Positions 35,099-48,106 are shown, counted from the stretch's first letter. The stretch is 64,000 nucleotides of DNA from Plotosus lineatus (GCA_024760905.1 CM045733.1:37647001-37711000); one strand, 5' to 3'. Made by a program: numbers and translations. The notes: generated from the letters alone by a model not told the origin.

Positions 35099-37704
35099 AT
35101 GTCCTGGGGCGTTTAGCAGCACATCGGGTCAGGAAAGTTGCCCTGCTCTTTGTCTTCTTGCTCATGGTGCAAGCGTATATGGAGGAGGTGGTGGGTGCAC
35201 TGGGGACTCAGGGTTGCCCCCCTGTCTGCTCCTGCAGTAACCAGTTCAGAAAGGTGGTGTGTACCCGCCGTGGCCTCACCCATGTGCCCCCTGGCATTCC
35301 CTCCAACACAAGGCACCTCAATCTAATGGAGAATGCCATTGAGTCCGTGCAAGCTGATTCTTTTCGCCACCTCCATCACCTGGAGGTGCTCCAGTTAGGA
35401 CGCAATTCCATCAGACAGATTGAAGTGGGAGCTTTCAATGGGCTGACCAACCTGAACACCTTGGAGCTCTTTGATAATCGGCTGACTGTGGTGCCTAGCG
35501 GAGCCTTTGAATATCTGTCAAAGCTGAGGGAACTCTGGCTCAGGAACAACCCCATTGAAAGCATCCCATCTTATGCCTTCAATCGCGTACCCTCTCTCAT
35601 GCGTCTCGACCTGGGTGAGCTGCGAAAGCTTGAGTACATTTCTGACGAGGCCTTCGAAGGTCTTGTCAACCTGAAGTACCTGAACTTGGGTATGTGCAAC
35701 ATCAAAGGGGAGATTCCCTACCTGAATTCACTGCTGGTATTGGAGGAGTTGGATATCTCTGAGAACATTTTCCCTGTAATCAGGCCTAGCTACTTCAGAG
35801 GACTGACTTCACTTAAAAAGCTATGGGTCATGAACTCTAACATAAGACGAATTGAACGGAATACATTTGATGGCCTGTCATCACTGGTAGACCTAAACCT
35901 AGCTCACAACAACCTGAGCACTCTACCCTATGACCTCTTCTATCCGCTGAAGTACCTAATGGAACTGCACCTCCATCATAATCCCTGGAACTGCGACTGT
36001 GACTCACTGTGGTTAGCACGGTGGCTGCATCAGCACATCCGTACAAACTCTACCTGCTGCGGCAGATGCCATTCACCAGCACATCTAAGAGGCCGTCAGC
36101 TTGTGGACGTGGACAAAGGAGATACAGGTGCAATGCAGTGTTCTGCGCCCTTCATTTCTGATGCGCCAAGAGACCTCAATATTTCAGCTGATCGAGTAGC
36201 TGAGTTTCGATGTCAAACAGCATCTATGTCATCAGTGCAGTGGTTCTTACCAAATGGAACTATACTGACGCATGCAACTAATCACCCACGAATAACCGTA
36301 GATAAAGATGGAACTCTAAATTTCTCAAACGTGCTCGTGGCTGACACAGGCATGTACACCTGCATGGTATCCAACACTGCTGGAAAATCCAATTCTTCAG
36401 CTTATTTAAATGTAAGTGCCGCAGAGCTCAACACATCCAACCTCAGCTACTTCACCACTGTTACAGTGGACGGTCTCGAACCAACGTCCAACATGCCCAA
36501 ACCCCGGACCACCACAGAGGCTAATCAAAGCACCACAACCACGACTTCGTCTTCAGTCTTTCAACCAGTTTTTATCTCAACACCAACAGTCATCCTTCAA
36601 AGCACCGACTTACCCCCACGCCACTTGCCAGCCAGGCCCACATCAAAACTGACAACAGCAAAGCCCTTGAAACCCGGCAGCACCAGCTTGGATGAAGTGA
36701 TGAAGACTACCAAGATCATTATTGGGTGCTTTCTGGCAGTAACACTGCTAGCAGCCATCATGCTGATTGTATTCTACAAACTGCGGCGGAGACATCAACA
36801 AAAGAGCACAGTTTCATCAACAAGGACAGTAGAGATTATTCATGTCGATAAGGAAGATCTACCACCACCTGCATCTGCTGCCAGCATGTCAGGGGAAAGG
36901 GCAGTGAAACTACCAGTGATCAGAGACCATAACAACATTCATAAATTAGACTACATCACCCACAAGTTAGACTACGGTTACCACACACCTGAACTCAAAT
37001 CAGATTACAGCATCGACAAACACAGACCTCATTTCAGCACCCCCAATACCAACGCCGATGACATAATGGACATTCTAAAGACAGATTATATGAAACACAT
37101 GTCCAAATTTGATTACAACCCACTTGGAATAGTGGACTACAGTTCTCACAATCCTTCGACAAACTATGCGCACAAGTCACTGCCTGATTATCATATACAC
37201 AAAAAACACGAACAGAGTCCTTACAAACCTGGATATAGCACTTACAAACCTGACTACAAATCTCAATCGGTCAAACTAGACTTCAGCCCTTTCAAATCAG
37301 ATTACAGCATTCACAAACCCAAAATGGACTACAGTATGCACAAGCTCAAATCTGATTACATTCCCAACAAATCTGGTATCAACTACAGCCCCTTGAAGAT
37401 GGATTGCAGTCATTTCAAACCAGAGTACAATACATTTAATCCAGAATACAGCCCACTCCAAGCAGAATATTTTAGTCACAAACAAGACTTGAGCCCCCCA
37501 AAACCTGAAATGGATTACAGCCACCATGAGATAAAATACAATACTAAGAACTCATACAAGTGCTGGGGAAATACGAACAAATGGACCGAAAACAGCAGCA
37601 TTGGAAACTCCCTTCCACGAACTTTACCCAACATCAGCACTATGCCCGAGCCCTTCATCAGAAACACACACAACAAGGACAAAGTACAGGAGACTCAAAT
37701 CTAA
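35095..37704 (+). CDS. lrrc4: LRRC4 (netrin-G ligand 2, NGL-2), expanded cytoplasmic tail
   Basis: Single-exon CDS of 869 residues. LRRC4 is a postsynaptic adhesion receptor that binds netrin-G2 and recruits PSD-95. Order of parts: signal peptide (~1-37, hydrophobic ALLFVFLLMV core); LRRNT cysteine cluster CPPVCSC (41-47) with Cys56; about nine leucine-rich repeats to ~295; LRRCT from NPWNCDC (296-302); Ig C2 domain with Cys373 and Cys423; Thr/Ser/Pro-rich stalk; transmembrane helix ~541-561; tail to KDKVQETQI, a class-I-type PDZ ligand. The tail motifs WTENS and KDKVQETQI assign it to LRRC4 rather than LRRC4B or LRRC4C. Mammalian LRRC4 is about 650 residues. The difference is an insertion at ~616-829 of tandem 7/9-residue units mostly ending in DY or EY. 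The frame is intact throughout and codon use looks normal, so it appears functional. It lies antisense in an SND1 intron. Confidence 0.96.
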   Translation: MNVLGRLAAHRVRKVALLFVFLLMVQAYMEEVVGALGTQGCPPVCSCSNQFRKVVCTRRGLTHVPPGIPSNTRHLNLMENAIESVQADSFRHLHHLEVLQLGRNSIRQIEVGAFNGLTNLNTLELFDNRLTVVPSGAFEYLSKLRELWLRNNPIESIPSYAFNRVPSLMRLDLGELRKLEYISDEAFEGLVNLKYLNLGMCNIKGEIPYLNSLLVLEELDISENIFPVIRPSYFRGLTSLKKLWVMNSNIRRIERNTFDGLSSLVDLNLAHNNLSTLPYDLFYPLKYLMELHLHHNPWNCDCDSLWLARWLHQHIRTNSTCCGRCHSPAHLRGRQLVDVDKGDTGAMQCSAPFISDAPRDLNISADRVAEFRCQTASMSSVQWFLPNGTILTHATNHPRITVDKDGTLNFSNVLVADTGMYTCMVSNTAGKSNSSAYLNVSAAELNTSNLSYFTTVTVDGLEPTSNMPKPRTTTEANQSTTTTTSSSVFQPVFISTPTVILQSTDLPPRHLPARPTSKLTTAKPLKPGSTSLDEVMKTTKIIIGCFLAVTLLAAIMLIVFYKLRRRHQQKSTVSSTRTVEIIHVDKEDLPPPASAASMSGERAVKLPVIRDHNNIHKLDYITHKLDYGYHTPELKSDYSIDKHRPHFSTPNTNADDIMDILKTDYMKHMSKFDYNPLGIVDYSSHNPSTNYAHKSLPDYHIHKKHEQSPYKPGYSTYKPDYKSQSVKLDFSPFKSDYSIHKPKMDYSMHKLKSDYIPNKSGINYSPLKMDCSHFKPEYNTFNPEYSPLQAEYFSHKQDLSPPKPEMDYSHHEIKYNTKNSYKCWGNTNKWTENSSIGNSLPRTLPNISTMPEPFIRNTHNKDKVQETQI
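36940..37581 (+). repeat. lrrc4: Tandem 7/9-residue tyrosine repeats coded within LRRC4
   Basis: Residues ~616-829 of LRRC4 contain 23 tyrosines, 15 of them preceded by Asp or Glu. Spacing is regular: nonapeptide units such as SIHKPKMDY and SMHKLKSDY, then heptads SHFKPEY, NTFNPEY and SPLQAEY. Decayed units end DF (KLDF), DC (KMDC) or NY. The DNA of successive units has diverged, so the expansion is old rather than a slipping minisatellite. It starts just after the conserved VKLPVIRDH and ends just before WTENS, so it replaces or amplifies the single NYNTYKP-like stretch of mammalian LRRC4. Confidence 0.9.
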
Positions 37705-37741
37705 CACCCACACCCATATCGGGTGGGTACTTTTAAAGACG

Positions 37742-37801
<60 letters not shown>

Positions 37802-39060
37802 AGGGGTGGGGTAAAAAACATTGGAGTGTTAGCAAACAGATGAACAAAGAAAAATAAATAAATAAAGCTTTTCTGCTCATAAACACACTCAGAGGTTCGC
37901 ACTGAGAGGCACACAAGAATTGATCAGCTGAGGGTGAGGACTGTGTTTAAACAAGATGAGTAATGATGGGTACTGATGACGAAGAAAGTGATACTCTGAT
38001 TTGTATATCTACACTCGTATTGTTTTCTTCCCTCTAAATGCAGACACAGGTAGCAGGCTTGCTATCTTTCGGCTGCTTCAGGATGATTCTATTGAATCAG
38101 ATTAAAACTATTGGATTTTTAATATCCCCCTTCTTCAGTAAAGTCCAGTTTATTACCATCATTATTAACATTATTATAATTATTGATCATAATGAACATT
38201 GACCATCAGAACTGTAGGTTCTGAAATAATGTGATGTTTTGTAGCTTGACCCAGTGTATTCATGCTCATACACTCCTTGTTCATCTCTTTTAAACATCTA
38301 TCATTAGATTTCATTTCAACAAATTAATACACAACAGCTGCTTTTAGATAATGAGTGCATCAGTGTTTCAGTGGAACAGAGATTGAAACAAGCGCTAAAA
38401 GAAGCTCAGCCATCAGATCAGGAAATGCTTTAATATTTTAAGTCCAGCATTAAAGTCCAGAAGGATTTTCCTAGGACACACACAAACACACACATACCTT
38501 TAAAAACCCGTTGGCGTGTGATTGTCATGCAGATTCTAATATTTACAATCCAAAAAAGTTGAAACTATTTTCTACCTTGTATTTAAAGAGGAGTCTATTT
38601 AAAATGGCACCCTGAATTTAAAACATGAGGGTGGGGTTTTCATAGGATACTGTGTGCTATTTCTAAACCGTACTATAGGGAATGCCGTTAAATGAGTTTA
38701 AAAAGTATTGAAATTATTTATATTGATAAGTTTTTTCTTTAAGAGAAAAAAAAAATCAAGTTGACCTTTACAGATTTATCTTGTAAGCACCATGAATTTG
38801 TACTGTGCCAAATGTCATAAATGCAATAAAAATTATTTTTCCCCTTTCCCACGAGCCTGTTTCATGCTGATGAAACTGTTCCAGGGGGGGTTTATTGATT
38901 TCTCTTGTCATTACTGTATGTCCCAAAAAGGGGGATTTAAAATCTGCTGCTGTTGATGTGGATCTGTGAGTTGGTGCAGTGCACCTCTGCCACATGCTTG
39001 GCTGATGAGATAACTGCATGACTGTGTACAGGGGTTCCTAATAAAGTGCTCCGTGAACAG
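37705..39060 (+). promoter_or_regulatory. lrrc4: Probable LRRC4 3' UTR with poly(A) signals
   Basis: Downstream of the LRRC4 stop there is a GT microsatellite (37745-37798), overlapping AATAAA motifs in an AAATAAATAAATAAA run (37851-37866), AATAAA at 38825 and AATAAA at 39040. No transposon is recognisable across this interval, which fits a retained long 3' UTR. Which signal is used cannot be told from sequence. Confidence 0.45.
37743..37798. repeat. lrrc4: GT microsatellite after the LRRC4 stop
   Basis: About 27 GT units starting some 40 bases after the stop codon, so probably transcribed in the 3' UTR. Confidence 0.9.
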
Positions 39061-39703
39061 ATATTGTTATCTAATGTTTAATGCTGCATTAGTGTCACTG
39101 TGAGCATTTTATTCATCGCAAAACATTCTGAAATGGAAGTAGTACCATCCTGCACACTGTCAAGGCTCTACACAGGACAGCAGCGAGAGGGTTACAGAAC
39201 CCGGCCAAGCTCCTTACTGACATGTTTATGTCTGGCAGACGTTAGTGCTGTTCTCTTGTGTGTTTGGGGGCGATTGCGTCACAGTGATGAGAGGACTGTT
39301 AGAAAGGCATTCGAAAGGTTACTCTTCTCTTACACAGACCCACAGTTTCATATTATGAAAGATCACCTTTCTAACATCTATATAATGCTTTATGTATTAA
39401 TACATTTTCACAAAGCAGACTGTGAGATGCTTGAATGCACGTATGTTAAAAGCAGGACAACTCTAACATTAGTGCTGGTATGGTATCAAATCCATGTGGC
39501 CAAAGGCAACAAACATTGACCATGGTTTGCCATTTTCATTATTCTGCTCCAGTTCCTTATAGACAATACCAAAAATAAATAAATAAATAAAAATTGAATG
39601 CCAAAGAATCACACACAAAGAATCAACTTCTAATCAATCAACAGGGATAATATACTGTTATGACTAACATTTTCTCTTATATGGACCTCATTTCTCTCTC
39701 TCG

Positions 39704-39752
<49 letters not shown>

Positions 39753-41205
39753 CAGATCTCCCATATACACATCTCACTTTACACTCTTTTCTTTTCACTG
39801 TGTGTGTCCACATATGCTTCCCCAGCATATATTACATGTTCCTTCTGTACCTCATTAAGCCTGGTGCTGATTCTGGATCAACCCCCAACCAATCCTGAAA
39901 CGGTCCACTAAATTCTGTACACAAACTTAAAGCTGTTCCTCCATTTCCTCCTCCATAAAAGGGTGCCGGCTGGCTGCAGCGTCCGGGATAGTCTATTCAT
40001 AGCAATTTCCTTTTCGTTATCCTGACAGCTTTGTCACACTACTGGGTTTTTGTGTTACACAACCGGTGGCCTGAAAGCGCAAACTAGAGCATCTACAGTC
40101 AGGCATTTACTTCGTAAGAGCTGCAGGAGAATAGGCACTGGATTAGTTTTCATCCTGGTTACTTCGTCTTTTAAAACAGTAATTTACATATTCATGTGGT
40201 TTTTGTTCCGGGCTTCCACAAAAGTGCAGAGTGGGTATGTGATTGTATACATATACATTGTATATATATTACACACACACACACACATTATATATATTAT
40301 ATAAAAAAGGTATATAGAAATAAAATCTATCGGCTGGCTAAGGAGTGTGCAGAATTATATGATTATTATTAGAATATTGTTCTACTAGTTCTGGTTCTCT
40401 CTGGCAGTCGTACATCTCTGCTCAGCAGTATGGGAATAGCGATTTCTTTCAGCCTTGCTTGTCCTTTTTCTTCAGTGTCACAGCAGGAGGCTCTGCATGA
40501 GAGAGCACACTAAGCCTCTCGGGGCACGTCAATGTCCTCACCACCAGCAGAGGTCAGCCATGGTGTTGACCTCCACCTAAACCAGCATGGGATTACCGGC
40601 CCCCACACACGCGCACGCACGCGCGCGCACACACACACAGTCTGACATGACAAAAGGTCAGAAAGTACTGTGGCATAGTTTAAAAATCTAAAAGTATTGT
40701 TTTCGTGTTAATAAAAAGTAAAATCCTGTCCATTGTGATAAAAAGTAATAATATTACTGTCACAATCCTCCTGAGTGCAGCAGCTCATCATAAATGTTAC
40801 CCTCATAGAATAATTTATTACAGCATTGAGCTTGGACACCTCAAACTGTCAGCCACACAAGGGGTCAGCAGAGAATGAAGAAAAGAAGGAGAAGAAAAAC
40901 AAGTGAAGGGCAAGGAAAAATAACTATTTGAATATGTAAACACTGGTGAGCTAAGAATCTTTCTCTCTTTTTAATTCCAATCCATCCCTCTGCATCTTTC
41001 TTGCTATTTCTTGCAGTCCAGTCACTTAGCAACACAAAAGCAAGCAGTGTTCTTCATCGTTACGACCAAAGAACTGCAGAGAAATTATCCAAACAGTCCT
41101 TATTCCTTCACTAATCATTCCGCATTGCCGGACACTTGCTTCTCCCTGTACATACGATACTGATAGAGCTACAATTATATGATGTGTTGTACTGGTTTAT
41201 TTGGC
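39061..41205. other. SND1 intron, microsatellites only
   Basis: CA microsatellite at 39708-39750, TA/CA tract at 40256-40305, and CG/CA alternating tract at 40608-40639 (Z-DNA-prone). No recognisable gene. Confidence 0.5.
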
Positions 41206-41210
41206 TCTTG

Positions 41211-41515
41211 ATAGGTCTGTCACAATAATGTTTTTATGAGGTGATATACTGTCCCAGAAACTATCATGATTAATGATACCATTGTCATTTTATTTAACGT
41301 TGTCATTGAATTGTAATCTGTTGTATCTCACTCTGCCCCTCCTCTCCACGGCAGTCAGAAACACGAGAGATGAGTGGAGAGAAGTGAGCTGCAGCTGAAC
41401 CAAGAAAACAACCTCGGCTTAGGTCTTTCTTATGTAAATGAGCACATTTTATTTATGGCAGTTAATTGTGGTCAGGAAAATAACCATGATCAACGGTACA
41501 ATGGGAGATTAATTA
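41211..41515. mobile_element. Possible hAT-type non-autonomous repeat
   Basis: AGGTCTGTCACAATAATG, then ACTGTCCCAGAAACTATCATG and GATACCATTGTCATTTT recall a common fish repeat with a CAGGCCTGTCACGATAA start. Boundaries are uncertain and no target duplication is clear. Confidence 0.4.
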
Positions 41516-42814
41516 GGCATCACAAAAGCATGAGCTCTTAATTCAATACAAACTACTTATTGACTTATTGAAAAGGTCTGGAAAAAGAGCAGGCATGTCA
41601 TCAGGCAGTTGTAAAATAAGTAAATCAGTGTGTGGGTGCTCAGGATCCATGAGCGAGGGCGCATAGTGCCCAAAGGGGAGAGTGTCTTGGAGGGGGGTGT
41701 CCCCCCAAGGGACAGAGCTTTTTCAGTTTTAGAGTTGAAATGGTGCAATTTGGTGAACATATACACTTAAAATTCCTAAAAACAGCTAGTATTAAATAGT
41801 CATAAACCCTATCCAGAATAAAATTGACTTACTTTACTTAGTAGTTGAATACTGTAACACAGCTGATCAAATGTGAATATCACAATATTTTAAAAGCAAA
41901 CTGAACAATCCCACAAAAGCAAGACCATAACTGACATAACCAAATCGGGTTCCAAGCAAGCAAAGCGTGAATTTAATAATCGAGTTACTTTCTTACCTCG
42001 ACATGTGCTTTTCAATCAACCACGGATGTCAATCTCTTGTGCCGGGGGACTGTATTACCAGGGCCATTGGAGTCGGCCGCTTCTAAAAACACTGGACTTA
42101 TGCCGTAGATACTGTCCCGCTGTCGGGTTTCTTCTCTTTGTTGAGAGAAGAAATTGCTGGGAATTTGGTGATTCCATCTTTCATATAATTATCTAGCATG
42201 CCCTTTAGTCTTGATATGGTCCATTAATGATTGTCACTAAATTTCGTTTCATTGTCACACAGCACACATCTTTCCCAGCCACATCCAGCTTCTGATAAAA
42301 CTTTCCAACCGTAGTGGTTAACTCACACTTATCATGCAAATTGTTCACAGATTTCACCATCCATTCCTTGTTCCATTTTATATGACACCCCTCATCCACC
42401 GCCCTAGCCCTATTTTCTTCTTTTCCAATAATAATTCCCGCCATTATTATATAAAGTCATGAAGCTTTCATGTTAAATATTCACACAATGTAGCATCACA
42501 CAGACAAATGGCGGACTGTACGTTTACATACTTACGTAAGCACTACTTGGCTCACGAGAGCCTTAAAACCGCATCTCAACCAATCAAATTTTGCAACACA
42601 AAATTATTAACAAATCGTATTGAGTCTCTTTGGCTCTATTCGTTTTGACAACTCAAGATGGCTATGTCAATTCGCACGATAATATCGTGTATATAACCAT
42701 TTCGACCCGAGACATGCGTGAAGCAATATTTAACACTGGTTAGACGCTCGGCACCCCCCCCCCATAATACACACACACACACAATTTTTTCCCCCTCGAA
42801 TTTAGATGACTAAC
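41516..42814. other. Intron with an unrecognised small minus-strand ORF
   Basis: A 79-codon minus-strand ORF at 42205-42444 begins MAGIIIGKEENRARAVDEG and has HDKCELTTTVGKFYQK and KDVCCVTMKRN, vaguely like a Cys-containing N-terminal domain of DNA-transposon-derived proteins. No family is recognised and no splice context could be fixed. Confidence 0.3.
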
Positions 42815-45322
42815 TACTTCTTCTTTTCCTTTTGGCTGTTCCCTTCAGGGGTCGCCACAGCGAATCATCTGCCTCCATCTCACCCTATCCTCTGCATCTT
42901 CTCTTACGACAACGACCTTCATGTCCTCCTTCACCACATCCATAAATCGCTTCTTTGGTCTTCCTCTTGACTTTTTGCCTGGCAGTTCCAACCTCAGCAT
43001 CCTACTACCAACATATTCACTATCCCTCCTCTGTACATGTCCAAACCATCTCAATCTGGCCTCTCTGACTTTGAGTCTCCAATACCTCTAACATGTGCTG
43101 TCCCTCTAATGTACTAATGTCTGATCCTATCCATCCTCGTTACTCCCAAAGAGAACCTCAACATTTTCATCTCTGTTGCCTCCAGCTCTGCCTCCTGTCT
43201 TTTCCCCATGGCCACTGTTTCTAAACCATACAACATCGCTGGCCACATCACCGTCTTGTAGACTTTTCCTTTCATTCTTGACGATACTCTCCTATCACAC
43301 ATCACACCGGACACTTTTCTCCAATCATTTCAACTTGCCTGCACATGCTTCTTCACCTCTTTTCCACACTCTCCATTGCTCTGGATTGTTGAGCCTAGGT
43401 ACTTAAAATCCTCCACCTTCTTTATCTCTGCTCCTGTGAACCTCAACCTTCATCTTGAGTCATTCTCATTCACACACATGTATTCTGTCTTACTGAGGAT
43501 AATCTTCATTCCTCTCCTTTCCAGGGCATACCTCCACCTCTCTAGGTTTTCCTCCACTTGTTCTCTGCTCTCAGTATAGATCACAATGCCATCCGCAAAC
43601 ATCATAGTCCATGGAGATTCTTGTCTAACCTCGTCTGTCAGCCTGTCCATCGCCAGAGCAAACAAGAAGGGGTTCAGAGCTGATCCTTGATGCAGTCCCA
43701 CCTCCACCTTAAATTCTTTGGTCACACCGACAGTACACCTCACCACTGTCTTACATCTCTCATACATGTCCTGCACCACTCCAACATACTTCTCTGCCAC
43801 TCCAGACTTCCTCATGTAATACCACAGTTCCTCTCTCGGCACCCTGTCATATGCTTTCTCCAGAACCACAAAGGCACAATGCAGCTCCCTCTGACCTTCT
43901 CTGGACTTCACTATTAACATCCTCAAAGCAAACACTGCATCTGTGGTATTCTTTTTTTGGCATGAAATCAAACTGTTGTTCACAAATGCTGAAATGTACC
44001 CTTAATCTAGCTTCCACTATTCTTTCCCATAACTTCATCGTATGGCTAATCAACTTTATCCCTCTGTAGTTGCCACAACTCTGCACGTCTCCCTTGTTCT
44101 TAAAAATGGGCACCAGCACACTTCTCCATTCCTCCAGCATCCTCTCACTCTCTAAGACCTTGTTGAATGTTCTTGTCAGAAAACCTACTGCTACCTCACC
44201 GAGACACTTCCATACCTCCACAGGCAGGTCATCAGGACCAATTGCCTTTCACTTTTCATCCTCTTCAATGCCCTCTTCACTTCACCCTTACTAATCTTTG
44301 CTACTTCCTGGTCCTGAATGGTCACCTCTTCTACTCTTTTTCTCTCTCTCATTTTCCTTATTCATCAGCTCTTCAAAGTACTCTTTCCATCTTCCCAGCA
44401 CACTTCTGTCATCAGTCAATACATTTCCCTCTCTGTCCTTTATCAATCTAACTTGCTGCACGTCCTTCCCATCTCTATTTCTCTGCTGTGCCACCCTGTA
44501 TAAATCATTTTCTCCCTCCTTACTGTCCAACCTAACATACGCCCTCTGTTTGGCCTTTGACACTGCTACCTTCGCCTTACGCTGTGTCTCCCTGTACTCC
44601 TGTTTACTCTCTTCGGTCTACTCAATGTCCCACTTCTTCTTAGCTAACCTCTTCCTCTGTACACACTCCTGCACTTCCTCATTCCACCACCAAGTCTCCT
44701 TATCTACTTTGCTTCCAGATGACACACCAAGTGCTCTCCTACCCGTCTCCCTGATCACATTTGCTGTGGTTGTCCAGTCATGTGGAAGCACTTCCTGACC
44801 ACTCAAAACCTGTTTCAACTCCTCCTTGAAGACAACATGATGGTTCCCGGACAAACTTCCTTTTTCAGCTTCCACCACTTTCACTTCTGCTCTGCCTTTA
44901 CCTTCTTCACCTTCCTCACCATCAGCATCATTCTGCACACCACCATCCTATGCTGTTTGGTAACACTCTCACCCACTACTACATTGCAGTCACTGACTTT
45001 CTTCAAATTGCATCGCCTACACAAGATGTAGTCTTCCTGTGTGCTCCTACCTCTGCTTTTAAAAGTCACCCTATGCTCCTGTCTCTTCTGGAAGAAAGTA
45101 TTTACCACGGTAATCTCCATCCTTTTTGCAAAATCGATCAACATCTGTCCTTCTGTTTTCCTGTCCTGGATAAGCCCTTTTGGTCCCTGCCCAAACTTGC
45201 CCATCACTTCCTCATCCCCTCTGTTGCCTGCTCCAACATGTCCATTGAAGTCTGCACCAATGACCACTCTCTTACCTCTGGGGGTACTCTGCATCACTTC
45301 ACCTAACTCACTCCAGAATCAA
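42815..45322 (-). mobile_element. RTE-like LINE, 5'-truncated 2.5-kb copy
   Basis: Same family as 21214-24133. It starts within the endonuclease (STPRGKRVVIGADFNGHVG) and ends at the same CGACCCC tail. The ORF is broken by several indels, but most RT motifs remain: NYRGIKLISHTMKLWERI, EKAYDRVPREELWYY and MMFADGIVI, where the second Asp of the catalytic box has become Gly. Clearly inactive. Confidence 0.92.
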
Positions 45323-45411
45323 TAGCTAATCTTTTAGCTTGTACGCCTTCCAGTGACAAACAAGATCTTTCTGATGAAAAGTGGGTACTCTGTGGTACTT
45401 TCTAGACTCTT

Positions 45412-45703
45412 CTTCCGCTTCTTCTTTTCCATTCGGCTGCTCCCTTCGGGGGTCGCCACAGCAAATCATCCGCCATCATCTTACCCTGTCCTCTGCATCT
45501 TCTTCTCTGACTCCAACGACCTTCATGTCTTCCTTCACCACATCCATAAATCTCTTCTTTGGTCTTCCTCTTGGCCTTCTGCCTGGTAGTTCCAACCTCA
45601 GCATCCTACTGCCAATATACTCACTACCCCTCCTCTGTACATGTCCAAAACATCTCAATCTAGCCTCTCTGACTTTGTTTCCCAAACATCTGACATGGGC
45701 TGT
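45412..45703 (-). mobile_element. RTE-like LINE, short 3' fragment
   Basis: C-terminal LINE segment (TAHVRCLGNKVREARLRC, ELPGRRPRGRPKKRF) about 90 bp from the larger copy and in the same orientation. Either an independent 5'-truncated insertion or a duplicated piece. Confidence 0.88.
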
Positions 45704-46194
45704 CAATCAGATATGCACTGGTCCATGCAGGATTTATTGACTGGGTGTCAACTAATAGGTTCATTTAACAGACTTGATAATAAACAAGCAATTCCTTGTT
45801 AAATACCCAATCTCATCTCAAGGTGTGATTGCAGCAGAAATATGTCGCATTATGTTGCAAATACTGAAGATAAAAAAAGCAGGATGCAATATACTAAAAC
45901 ACTTCAGCTCCAGCTCCAGATCTAGCAATGTACTTGAAGCTAAGAAAACTTGCAGGCGACCTGCATTTCTTTCTTTAGAAAAAGAGATTTTGCTGTTACC
46001 TGGAGAGGAACTGCAGACAAAATTGAAGTGAGGGCCAATGTTCACTAAACAGACTAAACGTCTCCCTGTAACACGAGTCAATAGTTCAGCAGGAGTGGAC
46101 ACTTTCTAGATCCAAACAACCTGTATGAGCGAATTCACTGCACAGTGTCACTGTATCTCTCTCTCAGTCCTGTGTGGATTCATTCATGAACACA

Positions 46195-46197
<3 letters not shown>

Positions 46198-46264
<67 letters not shown>
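46198..46264. repeat. TA microsatellite
   Basis: About 33 uninterrupted TA units. Self-complementary and cruciform-prone. Confidence 0.95.
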
Positions 46265-46270
<6 letters not shown>

Positions 46271-46300
46271 CATACATACATACACACACACACATACACA

Positions 46301-46763
46301 CAGGGATCCCTCGCTACTTCGCACTTCAATTTATGCGGTGTCAGTGCATCGGCATTTTTTTTAAAATATTCATCGAAATAAAAAAATAAGGAAATTAAGG
46401 AAGAAAAAGGGAAAAGGTTAAGAAGAATGCCACAAAAACAAGGTCAATTATGCAAAAAAAAAACAAACAAACAAAAAAAACCTTAAACAAACAAAACAAA
46501 AAACAACCCAAAATCTCCCATCAATACTTACATTTTTGTGAGGTGCGTGTCTTTATGTTTGTGTATTTATATTTTATTTATCTCTTTTGCATTATTTTTA
46601 AATGTTTAATTGTTATTATAAGCATTGAATATGTATTTATTGATATTATATACACATATACATGTACATATACGGCAGAGTTGGGGGGGGTGTTGATCCT
46701 ACTTCACGAATTTCACTTAATGCTTTTCGGTCCCAATTAATAGTGGAAAGTGAGGGATCCCTG
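46301..46763. mobile_element. Small pogo-like element with CAGGGATCCCT ends
   Basis: Inverted termini CAGGGATCCCTCGCTACTTC and GGAAAGTGAGGGATCCCTG, with TA at the right flank. It is 463 bp, non-coding and A-rich internally. The same ends occur as fragments near 4726 and 9566. Confidence 0.75.
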
Positions 46764-46766
46764 TAT

Positions 46767-47632
<866 letters not shown>

Positions 47633-47643
47633 TATTCATGTAC

Positions 47644-47654
<11 letters not shown>

Positions 47655-47714
<60 letters not shown>
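47655..47714. repeat. TA microsatellite left of the palindrome
   Basis: About 28 TA units flanked by CATA and CACA motifs. Confidence 0.93.
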
Positions 47715-47723
<9 letters not shown>

Positions 47724-47796
47724 ATACATATATATAGAGGATTTTCTGAGTAGATCCTTCCGTAGGAGAGTGCTCAATACTTTTTGGTAGAGCAAA

Positions 47797-48015
47797 TAAC
47801 AAAAATAAAAGGACAGGACAAAGACTTTCTATTGAAACTCCATTTATCACTACAGATCTGTTTCGAGGGGTGGTGAAACCATCCTCTCTCTTCAGGTGAT
47901 TATAGAATCTATAATCACCTGAAGAGAGAGGATGGTTTCACCACCCCTCGAAACAGATCTGTAGTGATAAATGGAGTTTCAATAGAAAGTCTTTGTCCTG
48001 TCCTTTTATTTTTGT

Positions 48016-48017
<2 letters not shown>
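47797..48017. repeat. Perfect 221-bp palindrome
   Basis: Two 110-base arms are exact reverse complements around a single central A at 47907 (GATTATAGA A TCTATAATC). The arms include GAAACTCCATTTATCAC and ACCATCCTCTCTCTTCAGG. TA microsatellites lie on both sides: one about 80 bases to the left and one immediately to the right. It is not the end of any element I recognise. Confidence 0.95.

Positions 48018-48103
<86 letters not shown>
48018..48103. repeat. TA/CA compound microsatellite
   Basis: TA run then CA run, directly between the palindrome and a SINE head. Confidence 0.93.
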
Positions 48104-48104
<1 letters not shown>

Positions 48105-48106
48105 TG

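Noticed and set aside
42205..42444. Small minus-strand ORF as a host gene exon
   Set aside because: No recognisable family and no convincing splice context; recorded only in the interval description.
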